Source: Sisyra terminalis (lineage: Eukaryota; Arthropoda; Insecta; Neuroptera; Sisyridae). Taken from it: a DNA stretch of 64,000 bases. The stretch spans positions 45,147,050 through 45,211,049 of the forward strand of contig OY292277.1 of the NCBI GenBank assembly GCA_958496175.1, given 5' to 3'. The translations under genes and the position numbers were made by a program. A model generated the notes under the pieces. The model was not told the DNA's origin and searched no databases. It saw nothing but the letters and a program-made list of their open reading frames with translations. Position 1 is the first letter of the stretch. Every line of letters begins with the position of its first letter. Shown piece by piece: positions 46,348 to 57,166 of the stretch.

Positions 46348-49300
46348 ATGTCATTACTTTTCCCGTTTTTAAATAGAACTTTAAGATATTCAAATGTATT
46401 GAAAACATGTTCGTGTTCTAGTAAGAAGGTCTTGAATAATTTTTTTAAATTTTCCACGAAACCCTCCACCGTAGAAGTGGGTGAACATTGCAATATCGGA
46501 ACAATTGGACATGTTGACCACGGAAAAACTACCTTAACTGCAGCTATAACAAAGTTTCTATCCAAAGATGGGATGGGCCAGTTTGTTTCATATGACGAAA
46601 TCGATAGAGCACCCGAAGAAAAAGCTAGAGGTACGAAAAAGGATTAGATTTGATCAAATAATATATGTAATTGTTGGTTAGGTATAACAATCAATGTGGC
46701 CCATGTTGGATACCGGACGAAAAAACGCCACTACGCTCATACTGATTGTCCCGGACATGCCGACTTCGTCAAAAACATGATTTCGGGGGCTTCTCAAATG
46801 GACGGTGCGATTTTAGTGGTCGCAGCAACTGATGGTCAAATGCCACAAACTCGGGAACATCTTCTCCTAGCAAAACAAGTTGGCATTTCCAATATTGTTG
46901 TTTTCATCAATAAAGCAGACCAAGTAGACAATGATGTGCTAGAACTTGTAGAAATTGAAATACGAGAATTGCTATCAGATTATGGTTTCGATGGGAATAA
47001 TACGCCGGTCGTTTGTGGCTCGGCTTTGCTAGCTTTAAATGGCGACAATAAGTCAGAACATGGGGAAAAATCAATTCAGAAGTTATTGGATACAATTGAT
47101 CAATTTCTTCCAACTCCAGTTAGAGACTTCACATCTCCTTTTATTCTCCCAATTGATAATGCGTTTACAGTTCCTGGACGAGGCACTGTCGTTGTAGGTA
47201 CTATAAAACGGGGAACTATCAAGAAGAACGCTGACTGTGAACTTCTTGGCTTTGACGAACAAATTAAAACAACTGTATCCGATATTCAAGTATTCAAAAA
47301 ATCAGTTCCTCAGGTACACGTATATTAAATAAAGTAACATAATAATCATGTAAAGCCTACTGGTGGCCGAGTGGTCCAGGTGACCGCTCCAAAACTGGTA
47401 GGTGTTGGGTGCGATTCTTGATTCGAGCAAATTTTCAATATTTTTCGATAACGGATTTAATTAACCCTAGAGTCGCAAAAGACCTTAGTAGTTATAAAGT
47501 GACGGTAAATAACAATTCAAAAAATTGGTAGGTGGGTTTGATCCCCGATACGAGCAAATTTTCGATATTTCTCAGTATGGGATTTTTATTAACCCTAGAG
47601 TCGCTAAAAACCTTAGTAGTTATAAAGCGACGGAAAATAACAATTAACATTCTTTATTATGTTTAAGGCACAAGCTGGAGATCATATTGGAGCGTTAATT
47701 CGAGGAGTTAAAAGGCATAATGTTGAAAGAGGGATGTTTTTATGCGCAGCTGGTAGTCAAGAAATTAGTAACCATTTCAAAGCAAAAATATATTTTCTTT
47801 CAAAAGGGGAAGGTGGACGATTCAAACCGGTCACTAGCAAATATATTCAACAATTATATAGTCAAACGTGGAATATCTTAGGCCGAATAGATCCAAGTTT
47901 GTATCACAAATATAGGGTGTTTGGTACATTTTTATAATACATATGAATAATTCTCATGAAATCTCGAAATTTTTCTTGAAAGAACATTTTTTGGGCTAAT
48001 GCTGTTGGTTAAAAATTCTAAACCATATGAATATCTCTATAGAATAATAAATAAACAGTACCCGAAAATCATTCCCTCACTATGTCCGAAACTTTGGATT
48101 AGCACATTTATGAACTTTTAAATCGAAAATTTTTCAAAACAAATGTTTATGAATTTGACTAATCGATTAAAAACACAATAGATTTTCAAAAAATATTTGA
48201 GTTTGGAATGAAAAGTAAAGAACACATATATTTTTTTAATGTGTCCCATAAAAAAATCATTCCTTCACACCTTTACTAACAGTCGATACATGAACGCATC
48301 TATACGTATACGTGAAGGTTCTCATCGATTTTTGATCGTTAGCAATACTATCAATTATTTCACATATTTAAGTCATCTTACACGTGTAAGAGAATCTGCC
48401 CCAAAATAAATATATGAAAATTATTTCCATAATACTTTTGAAGTCATCATTCCCTCACATTGAAAAAAATAAAGGTATTTACTATATCCTAATAATAATA
48501 GCACAGTAAAGTAGATGTAAAAAATTTAGATGTTACAAAAGTTTATGTACCAAAATTATTTAAGTTATATTTCATTTCGTGATTCCCTCATTTCATATTG
48601 AACCAAATGAATGACGATAAATGAGTTAATAGCTTTTAAACTATTCAAACTTGATTTTTTTTAATTCTTTGCTTATTTAATCCTTTAAACTCTTCGTTTT
48701 TTCCTGTTTAAAGATGAGACCATCATTCATATTGATTTTAGTGAAAATTATTGATGTAAGTTCAATGAAGAGATACAAGTACAGTGTAATCTCACTAATC
48801 CGGCACTGTTTAAAACCGGAGGGTGCCGGATTATTGGAATGTTCGGATTACTGGATTATAGTGAAAAAGTCATAGGTAATAAATAAAATAAAGCATTTCA
48901 TAGAGGGAATAAATGTATGCACAGGTATAGTGACGCGACACTCAAGAGAGGCCTGGGCGGAGGGTGTCGGATTATTAGACGTGCCGATCTATCGAAGTGC
49001 CGGATTAGTGAGATTATACTGTAGTTCATTTTGATAGTGCAGGACAACAAATATAACTTTACAGAGGAGTATTATATTTACATAACAATAAAACTGTTAA
49101 GGTCCAAACTTTTTGCTCACTATCAAACAATAATAGGTAATATTTATACGATATGGCCTATAAAAACCATTTCCTCACTTTCAAAAGTATAAATCATCCT
49201 CATAATTCGTCTAAAATTCGTTTATTCTGGGGACCACTATAATGGCAATTATTTTTCTACCTAACTTCGAAATATACAATCGAGCGCTTCTCTGATCGTT

Positions 49301-49903
49301 GGAAGCTCCATTTATTGAAATCTACTGTTATTTTTTTTTAAAATTTGTATACTTTGGCTTTGATGACAAATGTAAAATGCTTGCAATTTTAGTTTTATCG
49401 AAAAAAGTTAATAACTATTAAACGAAAATGGCTAAGTTATAGTTCTTTTAGAGAAACTAATAAACTAGAATCATGATTTTTGCAAACTTAATGGCACTTT
49501 TTGTAAAATCTTATTTTTTTCGCAAATTTTTGTTAATGGATTAGAGATGATTTTTACTTTGACAATGATTTTCTTACTATCGTAGTGTTTCCAGACTTTT
49601 TACTGAACAACCCTGACATGAGGGCTCCCGTTTTTTGATTAACTATGTACCAAACATTCTATAAATTTTCCAAAAACGATAGGATTAATAATTTTTTTTC
49701 TAGTTAATGTTAAAATGATAATGCCAGGTGAACATGCAGAAGTTTATATCACTTTATTACGAAAAATGGTCATGTCAACAGGACAACCTTTTACAATTCG
49801 AGAAAACAATGTTACGGTGGCCACTGGAATTATAACTGAAACACTAGGAAGTCTCAATATTGAAATGAAACTAGCGAAAGTAGTTTTGCCTTATGAAGAT
49901 TAA
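46348..49903 (+). CDS. mEFTu2: Mitochondrial elongation factor Tu (probable second insect paralogue)
   Basis: Four exons: 46348-46630, 46682-47313, 47668-47896 and 49704-49903; GT-AG, phases consistent, 1344 nt, 447 aa. The basic, hydroxylated N-terminus (about residues 1-40) fits a mitochondrial targeting peptide. GTPase motifs: P-loop GHVDHGKT (54-61), switch II DCPGH (116-120), NKAD (171-174) and SAL (208-210). Domain 2 contains [15 protein letters not shown]; domain 3 has SKGEGGR and the [10 protein letters not shown] strand. It delivers aminoacyl-tRNA to the mitoribosome. Substitutions at normally fixed places (for example [13 protein letters not shown]) suggest a diverged paralogue like fly mEFTu2; the paralogue call is inferred. 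Reading past the exon 3 donor would stop at 47937 and lose the C-terminus. It is convergent with the ferredoxin gene, 139 bp away. The start is the first ATG in frame with the GTPase. Confidence 0.92.
47355..47650 (+). repeat. tRNA-derived SINE (one copy plus a partial tandem copy) forming most of EF-Tu intron 2
   Basis: The head GCCTACTGGTGGCCGAGTGG has a near-perfect RNA polymerase III A box (TGGCCGAGTGG) and a B-box-like stretch GGGTGCGATTCTTGATTCGA. The body phrase AACCCTAGAGTCGCAAAAGA follows, then GTAAATAACAATT. A second, head-truncated unit starts near 47524 with GGTAGGTGGGTTTGATCC and repeats the body. The intron is 354 bp, so the SINE makes up about five sixths of it. The A box type resembles Ser/Leu tRNAs. 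Confidence 0.85.
47972..49270 (+). repeat. Dispersed repeat of about 1.1-1.2 kb, copy 2, in EF-Tu intron 3
   Basis: Matches 3524-4763 in the same orientation over nearly its whole length. Interrupted by the pogo-type MITE at 48782-49021. Non-coding. Confidence 0.75.
48782..49021. mobile_element. Pogo/Tigger-type MITE with TA duplication and identifiable pre-insertion site
   Basis: 240 bp. TIRs are CAGTGTAATCTCACTAATCC at the left and the complement of CAGTATAATCTCACTAATCC at the right, continuing GGCAC. TA is duplicated at 48780-48781 and 49022-49023. The paralogous repeat copy near 4310-4325 reads straight through the site. Confidence 0.92.
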
Positions 49904-50042
49904 TAATTAAATTGTTTTAAATGAGCAATACCTGTTTTTATTATTATTATTATTAATATATAAATAAAATCTATTACAAAAAGGTAAATGATTATCTAAA
50001 ATTTTCATAACAACATTTTTTTTATCTAATTAAAAAATTTCA

Positions 50043-50580
50043 TTAACTATCATTATTTCTTAAATCATTTATAGTTGCCGGTATTTTCAATTCGATTCCA
50101 TCCAAATCTTTAGTAAGCGTAACTTGGCAGCCCAGACGAGATGTTTCGGTCACTTCAAATGCTAGATCTAACATATCATCCTCTTCCTCGGAAGGAGTTT
50201 CGGGAAGTTTTTTATAATCCTCTGGTTTTAATATGAGATGACACGTGGAACAGGTCAATGTTCCTTCACACGCCCCAAACCCGTCAATATCTACATTATT
50301 ATTGATTACTACATCTAACAAATTATCACCAACCTTTCCTTTAACTTTGATTTTTTCACCATTTGCCCGAACAAATGTAACATCAATTCTTAAAAAAAAA
50401 ACGAAATTATTAAATTATATACTTAATCACTTCCGTAAGAACAACTTACTCTTCTTTTTGTAAATTTAATGCGGTTAATGTAGTATATGGAGTAAGACAA
50501 GAATTTTTCACTGGATTTTTCAAATGATTTGTTATAGTTTTTGTGCACCGTAAAAAATGTCGTGATATCGAAAAGGCCAT
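50043..50580 (-). CDS. Fdx1: Mitochondrial 2Fe-2S ferredoxin (adrenodoxin / FDX1 type)
   Basis: Two exons on the minus strand: 50580-50450 and 50388-50043, joined across a 61-bp GT-AG intron; 477 nt, 158 aa. Residues 1-40 are basic and rich in Ser/Thr/Asn without acidic residues, as for a matrix-targeting peptide. The mature domain shows KGKVGDNLLDVV and the cluster-binding pattern CEGTLTCSTC (Cys84, 90, 93) plus Cys131 in RLGCQ. DIDGFGACEGTL resembles FDX1 (adrenodoxin) more than FDX2. These proteins pass electrons from ferredoxin reductase to mitochondrial P450s (in insects, ecdysone synthesis) and to Fe-S and lipoyl assembly. The start is the first ATG upstream of the targeting peptide. 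FDX1 rather than FDX2 is a judgement from these motifs. Confidence 0.93.
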
Positions 50581-53370
50581 CTTTGAATTGAATTTAATTT
50601 GAATAATTCTTAGTTGCGATGTGATAAATCACTGTCGACAGTATTATGTTAAACGTTTCGACTTAAACTGAAAAAATAAAAATAAAAGATGAGCTATAAA
50701 TAAGAGTAATTTACATAATGGATTTTAAACAATAAATATAATAATTTTACCATCAAAGTATATATTTGTATATATTTACGTACAATTTGAATTATGTAAA
50801 TACTTTTACCAAAATCAAGAAAATGGAACAGTAAAATAATTATGAGTTTTCTTTGTTTGTAAATACGTAATTTTCTTTGTATAAGAATTGCAATGTTGAT
50901 TTTAAAAATTAAAAAATAATCAGCATGAAAAATTTTTCACGAAGGGCATTTTTAAACCGTTGATTTTTTCCCATAACAATTGATGAAAACGATTTGATAA
51001 AAATCACAAATTATTATTCGTTTACCGTTTTTAAAACGTTGCATTTTCTTCTTTATTTTTTATTCTATTCGCGATTTTTTTGTTAAGTCAATACTAGTGT
51101 GGTATAATTTTCTTTTTCGTGGCTAAATTTTCATTATAGGTCGATTTGTAAATTAAATTAAAAACTAAGTAGAAAATTCAAATTCGCCAGATATTGAACG
51201 TCCCTTTGACCCTTTTTTGTCCCTTTTGGCCGACGTAAAAGGGACTTGATCTGTCGTTTTTTCCAACTATTTTTCTATACAATATAAAAACAGCACTCCA
51301 ACCCTTCTCTTTAATTTCTTTTGGCTAGCACATTATTTATAAAGAGTGGCCTGAAGGGTGTTGAAAACTTCTTGGTAGTTAAATTTTGTCTTCCGAAATA
51401 CCACCATTGTCCAATCCATTAAATTTATTATATTAATTCCTCTTGGAGGGCGAATGCCACTTAATAAACATAATATGGTGCCTTATATTTTTTTGATCCC
51501 TTAGTCACCGCTAATCCATTCTCAAATCACTGAATGATACGTTGCGGTTTCTGGTTGGCTTTAGAATAAAGATCAAATTTTGGTATATAAAAGTACAATG
51601 AAAATACGGAGGTCCCTTGTAGAACCGTCAACTCTAGTGACGTTGAATTTTCTACTATGTTTATTAATTAACTCGAGAATAAATCGGTTTATAATGAAAA
51701 TTTAGCCACAAAAGAGAAAATTATAAGATATAAGGCAATATTAGAATTGAATTAACAAAAAAATCGCGAATAGAATGTTGCTAGATTTGTCGATTCTAAA
51801 AGGGACATGAACCAATAATACTAAAAATTCATAGTATAGAGAAGCCGCAAGAGCCGTAATATATTCATAGCAAATATAAAAACCGCTCAACTCGGTTGAT
51901 TGTTGTGTAGTTGAAAACCAAAACTTTTAAAATTGTCAATAAAAAGCCAACAAAAAATGATCTTTTGGTAGCTTATATGTACTTTTGGCTTCGATAAAAC
52001 TTCGAACTAATTTTTGGCCAAAGTTGAAGGTGGTTTTTGGACCGAAACCGAATCGTCGAATTCTATTCGTGACAAATTAATAAATTTAGAATGACTGATT
52101 GTAATAATAAGGTACTTCTTAAAAGACCGTTTCATAGGTTTGCAATACACTTACATTAAAATCATTTTTGAAGAAAAAGTTTCTCTTTTTTATTTTTCAC
52201 ATGGGAATCTATAACCCGATAAGTCTATAACTCGATGCTAACTTTTTCTTCAATTAGAGTATAGAATATTAATCTAATATACTGAAATAAGAAAATCAAT
52301 AACATCTTATTGGAAATTTCAGAAACAATATAAAAAAATTGATCATTTTTCTCCAATGCTCCTGAAGATCACAGCTTCAATAATTAGCAAGGCCTACGTG
52401 ACTCTTCAGCAATTTAAAATTAAAAAAATTTGTTAGGTGAAGACTCCTTTAAAATAAAAGTAAGAACAATTTCTCTTTTCTTCGATATGTAAAATTTATT
52501 CTGCATTGGTTCATTTTTTCAATTGGTTTCATAATAACACACACGAAAATAGAAAGTTTGCAATAAAACCAAAACCCAAATTTGTAGGCCACATTATTTT
52601 ATATGTATTTTTTTAAAGAATTTTGCAATTGTAAATAATCAAAGTAAAATAGAAGATAAAAATTAATAAAACCTCTTTATTTTTTGAAAATTAAAAGAAA
52701 ATTTGCGAAGTATAAATTTAAAAAATTAAAAATTTTCCGAGGTTTTAGTCAATGCTAAACATGTCGCCACCTTCACGATTTCTTCTTCAAAAAATTAGTC
52801 TTTTCCGCATTGATTTACACCGAAAATATGAAAATATAAAGTTTGATATCACAGTACTATGTTTATGTTAATTTAAAAATTAATAATTTATTTATTTATT
52901 ACTTTCTGATACGATTAAAAAGAATTAATTCGAGTTACGTACCTCAACTTGACGTGTGTTTGTCAACGACCAAATTATGAACTAAATTTATTGGGTCAGA
53001 ACTGGAGGGAACTGAGAAAATACGGCCAGAACAGTTTGGAACGGAAAAGTACCTGTCAAATCTGTCAAATTTTGACCAAATACGTCAAATATAAGATACG
53101 TCAAAAGGGTCAAAGGGTTCAAAATAATTAATTGTGAATGAAATAAGAAAACTAATCTCTGAGTTATATATTTTAAATTGAAAAAAAACTTTATCTCTTT
53201 TAACTATTTATCTCGTTTAACTTTAACTTTATAAAAATCGATAGATTCTTTGGTTACATGCGTTATATCTGGGGACAATTTTGTAATAATCTATCAGTGG
53301 CTTAAGAGAATTTTAAGAAGATGCAGATGGATGAGGGCTCATTAAAATAGTCAAGTTTAAGATTTTTAAG
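50581..53370. other. Spacer upstream of ferredoxin, no gene seen
   Basis: Contains the ferredoxin promoter side. Two inverted copies of a MITE-like arm (about 51045-51180 and 51645-51785, with CGCGATTTTTTTGTTAA and its complement) bound about 460 bp that include CCCTTTTTTGTCCCTTTTGG. Near 52940-53110 there is a patch with repeated GTCAAA phrases. No coding sequence supported. Confidence 0.4.
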
Positions 53371-53374
53371 CTTT

Positions 53375-53665
53375 ATTGTTAAAAAAGGCATTTTGAAGTC
53401 ATTGCATTTGAAATACCTTTAATAACTTTAAAAGGAGCCTACTGGTAGCCAAGTGGTCTAGGTGACCGCTCCAAAACCAGTAGATAGTGGGTTCGATCCT
53501 CGTATCGTGCAAATTTTCAATATTTCTCGTTAACGGATTTAATTAACCCTAGAGTCGCTAAAGGACTTAAGTAGTTATAAAGCGACGGTATATAACAATT
53601 AAAAAAAAACTTTAAAAGGTTTCGAATAGGCTTTTTGAACATTTAAAATGTCTTTTTTTTAACAG
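53375..53665. repeat. MITE split by a SINE, copy 1
   Basis: The MITE has inverted ends TTGTTAAAAAAGGCATTTTG and the complement of CTGTTAAAAAAAAGACATTT. A SINE at 53436-53608 divides it and is flanked by AACTTTAAAAGG on both sides. The SINE head AGCCTACTGGTAGCCAAGTG and B box GGGTTCGATCCTCG are clear. A sister copy with the same arrangement is at 55273-55521, and an unsplit MITE is at 54728-54848. Confidence 0.8.
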
Positions 53666-53951
53666 GTAGCTCCTCTGGGTTCGCTATTGGATTAAATTAA
53701 TCCAAAGAACTTATACTTGGATTGGAAACTTGTTCAAGCTTTACGGTTCAATTTTTGGAAATTATTTTTTTAATGCTCTTTATTGGACTTATTTAATTTA
53801 TCAAATTGTACAAAAAATATAATATTTTTCCATTGATGAATTTTAAGATACAAGAAGGGGAAAAGAAAAAAAATACTGTCGAATTTTATAATAAAATATT
53901 CTATCAAATCTATTACATTATAATTTCAATGATTTAATATGTTTGAAAAAT

Positions 53952-54385
53952 TTATTTGCCGTAAATTTCGACATCAAAATCTAATCCTTGTCCCAATTTT
54001 GAGGTGAGGAGAATTTCAACGTAGGTTTGATTGATGCCACCCGCAATAATAGTTGCAGTACCTCCTTTATCTCCGTATTTAGCCATATTGTCGATGGCCC
54101 GAATGCAGTGGATTTTCTTGTTGGAAACTCCCGACTCTGGGTATGTGACGGTCGATTTAATTATTTGCATAATTTTTCCATTTCTCTAAAGTTCAAAAAC
54201 AATAAAATGATTCATGTTTTTAGATTATTACATTGTTAAAGCTCACTTACCACAATCGAATCGCTGTAAATCAATGTATCGCCAGCTTGGATTTGGCAGT
54301 CGTAAAAGCTCTTGCCTGGTATAACACCGCCATACGCCACGGCTACGCAAAAGCTCACGAAAAGGACAACGATTGCGACTTTCAT
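53952..54385 (-). CDS. MBF2-family secreted protein, paralogue A
   Basis: Two exons on the minus strand: 54385-54251 (45 codons) and 54185-53952 (77 codons plus stop), phase-0 intron; 122 aa. Residues 1-19 form a hydrophobic signal peptide (MKVAIVVLFVSFCVAVAYG). The mature part has FYDCQIQAGDTLIYSD, then TVTYPESGVSNKKIHCIRAID and GGTATIIAGGINQTYVEILL. This layout (Cys before a GD.L.Y stretch, Cys-IR-ID, then GGI..TYVE) fits the insect MBF2 family. The founder was named a transcription co-activator of silkworm, but most members are small secreted proteins. Two conserved Cys could form a disulphide. Exon structure is the same as paralogue B; the second exons have equal length (234 nt). Confidence 0.88.
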
Positions 54386-54447
54386 TTTTGTTTCGGTGAT
54401 CAACCAAAGAAATCTCTCAATTAATTCAGTTAAACAATGGGCTCGCC

Positions 54448-54456
54448 TTTTTAATA
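54448..54456 (-). promoter_or_regulatory. Possible TATA box of MBF2 paralogue A
   Basis: TATTAAAAA on the minus strand, 63 bases before the start codon. No strong initiator could be identified about 30 bases downstream, so this is weaker than the promoter of paralogue B. Confidence 0.35.
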
Positions 54457-54727
54457 CATACTACATACTTCAAAAATCTCCGATTCGCTCATTTAATTGT
54501 TGATAAGATTATTTTTCAAAGTTCAAAATTATGTCCTTCATATATAATCGTAACCATCCAAATTTCAATTTTTTGTTCCAATCCACATATAGAACAAAGT
54601 TCTACAATTTTTTTCCTATTTTCATGAACAATGAACCTATGGACGAATTCCACGTGTAGGTACTTATTAAAAATAAGTCATTGAACTATTATAAAATAGA
54701 AAAAGCTGATAAATCGATATGATGAGG

Positions 54728-54848
54728 CCCTGTTAAAAAAAAGGCATTTCAAATGTTCAAAACATGCATTAGAAGTCGTTTAAAGTTATTAAAAGTATTT
54801 TAAATGTAATGATTTCAAAATGCCTCTAAATGCCTTTTTTTAACAGGG
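54728..54848. mobile_element. Small palindromic MITE without SINE
   Basis: CCCTGTTAAAAAAAAGGCAT at the left and the complementary ATGCCTTTTTTTAACAGGG at the right, about 120 bp in all. The centre reads AAGTTATTAAAAG, where the two sister copies carry the SINE. Confidence 0.8.
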
Positions 54849-55272
54849 AGATTTTCGAAAACTAAAAACAATTATAATGAATATTTCTAACGGATATACT
54901 GATACAATTGGATGCATCCAAAGAAACAGCTGAGAAAACAATTTGATTCTAATATTAATCCAAAGAAGTTATGGATGATTTTGTATATGCACTTATTCCA
55001 TCGTTGAATATTATAACGCCTGTTATTTTTTTTGCAACTGAAGTATAAATGAATTATTTTATATTTGAGTGCAATTTAGGGATTGGTCCATAAAGGAATT
55101 TACCGAAAAATTTTCGTTCTAACTCAATGCGAACAATAGTTATAACGGTTTTTGTAAATGTAATTAAACTCTAATTATTTCATTGTTAAGTTTGAAAAAC
55201 TTTTGTAAATTTTGGACTGTTGAGGTACAAACAATTTTTTTTTTAGTTAAAGTTTAAGATTTTTATGCTTTA

Positions 55273-55521
55273 TTGTTAAAAAAAGGCATTTTGAAGTCAT
55301 TGCATTTGAAATGCCTTTAATAACTTTAAAAGGAGCCTACTGGTAGTCGAGTGATTTAGGTGACCGCTCCAAAATTAGTAGGTAGTGGGTTTCTCGATAA
55401 CGGATTTAATTAACCTTAGAGTCGCTAAAGGACTCGAGTAGTTATAAAGCGACGGTAAATAACAATTAAAAAAAAACACTTAAAAGGTTTTTTGAACATT
55501 TAAAATGCCTTTTTTTAACAG
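55273..55521. repeat. MITE split by a SINE, copy 2
   Basis: Same order as 53375-53665: TTGTTAAAAAAAGGCATTTT, AACTTTAAAAGG, SINE (55334-55470, B-box region partly deleted), ACTTAAAAGG, then the complementary MITE end. Similarity continues for about 55 bases beyond the MITE (GTAGCTCCTCTGGGTTCGCT), showing duplication of the locus rather than two independent insertions. Confidence 0.78.
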
Positions 55522-55589
55522 GGGTAGCTCCTCTGGGTTCGCTACTGGATTAAATGAAACCAAAGAACTTATACTTCGGTATACTATCG

Positions 55590-56690
55590 GTTGAATTTAC
55601 GTTTGAACCTCAACCGGAGGGAAAATTGAACTTTCGGATAGTTACTGATTATCTTCGAGATTTTCCAAATCCAAGAAAGGTAAAACCGAGATATTGCGTT
55701 GCTTAAGATTGTACCGAAAGAAATTTCCTTCTAAATCAATCCCAACTGTAAATATGACGGTTTTTATATGAGTAATTTGACTATAATTACTTCATTGTTG
55801 AAATTGCAAAAACATTACATTTATAAAAACCGTCATAATTATCTTTTGGAGTAAGTTAGAATTGTTTTTTTCTATACAATCTTCTCCAATACAGTATCTA
55901 GGTCGTACCACTGTAAGCTTCGAAAAATTCCCCAAGGTAATCCAGTAATTGTCGAAAAATTTCCTTTGCGGTTGAGGTACAAACGAAAATTTAATCGATA
56001 TCTTTAATTAAAAACCAGCATCCGGACGAATTCGCAAATGATTTCGTTTTTTCCTCAACAGAATCAAAGTTATAGCACTTTTTGCAGTCTCAACAATCAA
56101 GTAAAGAGAATCTAATTACTCGTACAAAAACCATCATATTTACCCTTGAAATTGAGTAACAAGGAAATTTTTTTCGGTACAATCCTCAACAACATAATAT
56201 CTCGGTTTTATCTTTGTTGGATCTTGAAAATTTCTCAAGTAAAACCAGTAATTGTTGGAAAACTATATTTTCTTTCCGGTTGAGGTACAAACGAAAATTT
56301 AACCGATACCTTCAGCTAAAGACCAGCACCCGGACGAATTTGTAAATGAATTCGTTTGTTCCTCAACAGAATCAAAGTTATAGTACTTTCTGCAATCTCT
56401 ACAATGAAGTAATGTGAATCTAGTTACTCGTACAAAAACCATCATACTTACCGTTGGAATTGAGTTACAAGAAATTTTTTTTCGGTACAATCCTAAGCAA
56501 TATAATATCTCGGTTTTACTTTTGTTGGATCTTGAAAATCTCCAAAGTAAAACCAGTAATTGTAAGAAAACTACATTTCCTTTTCGGTTGAGGTACAATC
56601 TAAAATTCAACCGGTACCATCAACTTCAGACCAACATCCGGAAGAATCCGAAAAAAATGCGTTTGTACCTCAACAGAATCAAAGATTACG
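55590..56690. repeat. Tandem repeat, 308-bp period, with inverted left part
   Basis: TTGAGGTAC starts at 55972, 56280 and 56588, exactly 308 bases apart each time. Each unit also holds TCAACAGAATCAAAG, ACTCGTACAAAAACCATCAT and TCTCGGTTTTA. To the left (about 55590-55860) parts of the unit appear in reverse orientation (CAACCGGAGGGAAAATTGAA, AAAACCGAGATATTG). Open frames across it (56299-56701) are repeat-derived. Confidence 0.85.
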
Positions 56691-57094
56691 ACCGTTTTTA
56701 AATTTAACAATGAAATATTTAGAGTCTAAGTTGTACTTAGAAAATTTACGACTTTTCAATTTCAAAATGAAAATAGACAAAAAAAAATCAAAATCATATC
56801 AAACCCTTGACTTTTTCAAAGGATCAAAGTCACTTTTGGTCCGATCCGGTATGTAATTATTTTCTAAGAATTGTATCCATTAAAACGCCAATTTTAAATT
56901 TGATAAACTATATCTAATCGATAAAACAAAAATAACTTTTATTTTGAACAAAACAACAAAAGACCTACCATAGTTATCTTGATTAAATGTTTAATTGGGC
57001 AGGTGAAAAAAATTACCTTTTTTTTCCTTTGCAAATAATTAATTGATTACTCCCTTCTTCGGCTTTTCGTATAGAGTCTAAATAGTATTTTTAG

Positions 57095-57127
57095 TATATA
57101 AACGGTAGCTTAATTTCATTCAGTTAA
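57095..57127 (+). promoter_or_regulatory. Core promoter of MBF2 paralogue B: TATA box and arthropod initiator
   Basis: TATATAAA occupies 57095-57102, and TCAGTTA, the arthropod initiator consensus, starts at 57120. The A at 57122 is 27 bases from the first T of the TATA box, the standard spacing. This gives a 5'UTR of about 45 bases before the ATG at 57167. Confidence 0.85.
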
Positions 57128-57166
57128 CTTGATTCAAAGAGATTCAAACAGTCCAAGAGAGTCAAA

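Noticed and set aside
46907..47289. Minus-strand frames opposite EF-Tu exon 2
   Set aside because: Shadows of the conserved EF-Tu coding sequence on the other strand.
47355..47430. tRNA gene (Ser/Leu-like)
   Set aside because: A and B boxes are present, but no full cloverleaf or acceptor stem closes, and the same head with a common body occurs four times; it is a SINE.
55972..56690. CRISPR-like regular spacing
   Set aside because: The whole 308-bp unit is repeated with no unique spacers, in a eukaryotic genome; it is a plain tandem repeat.
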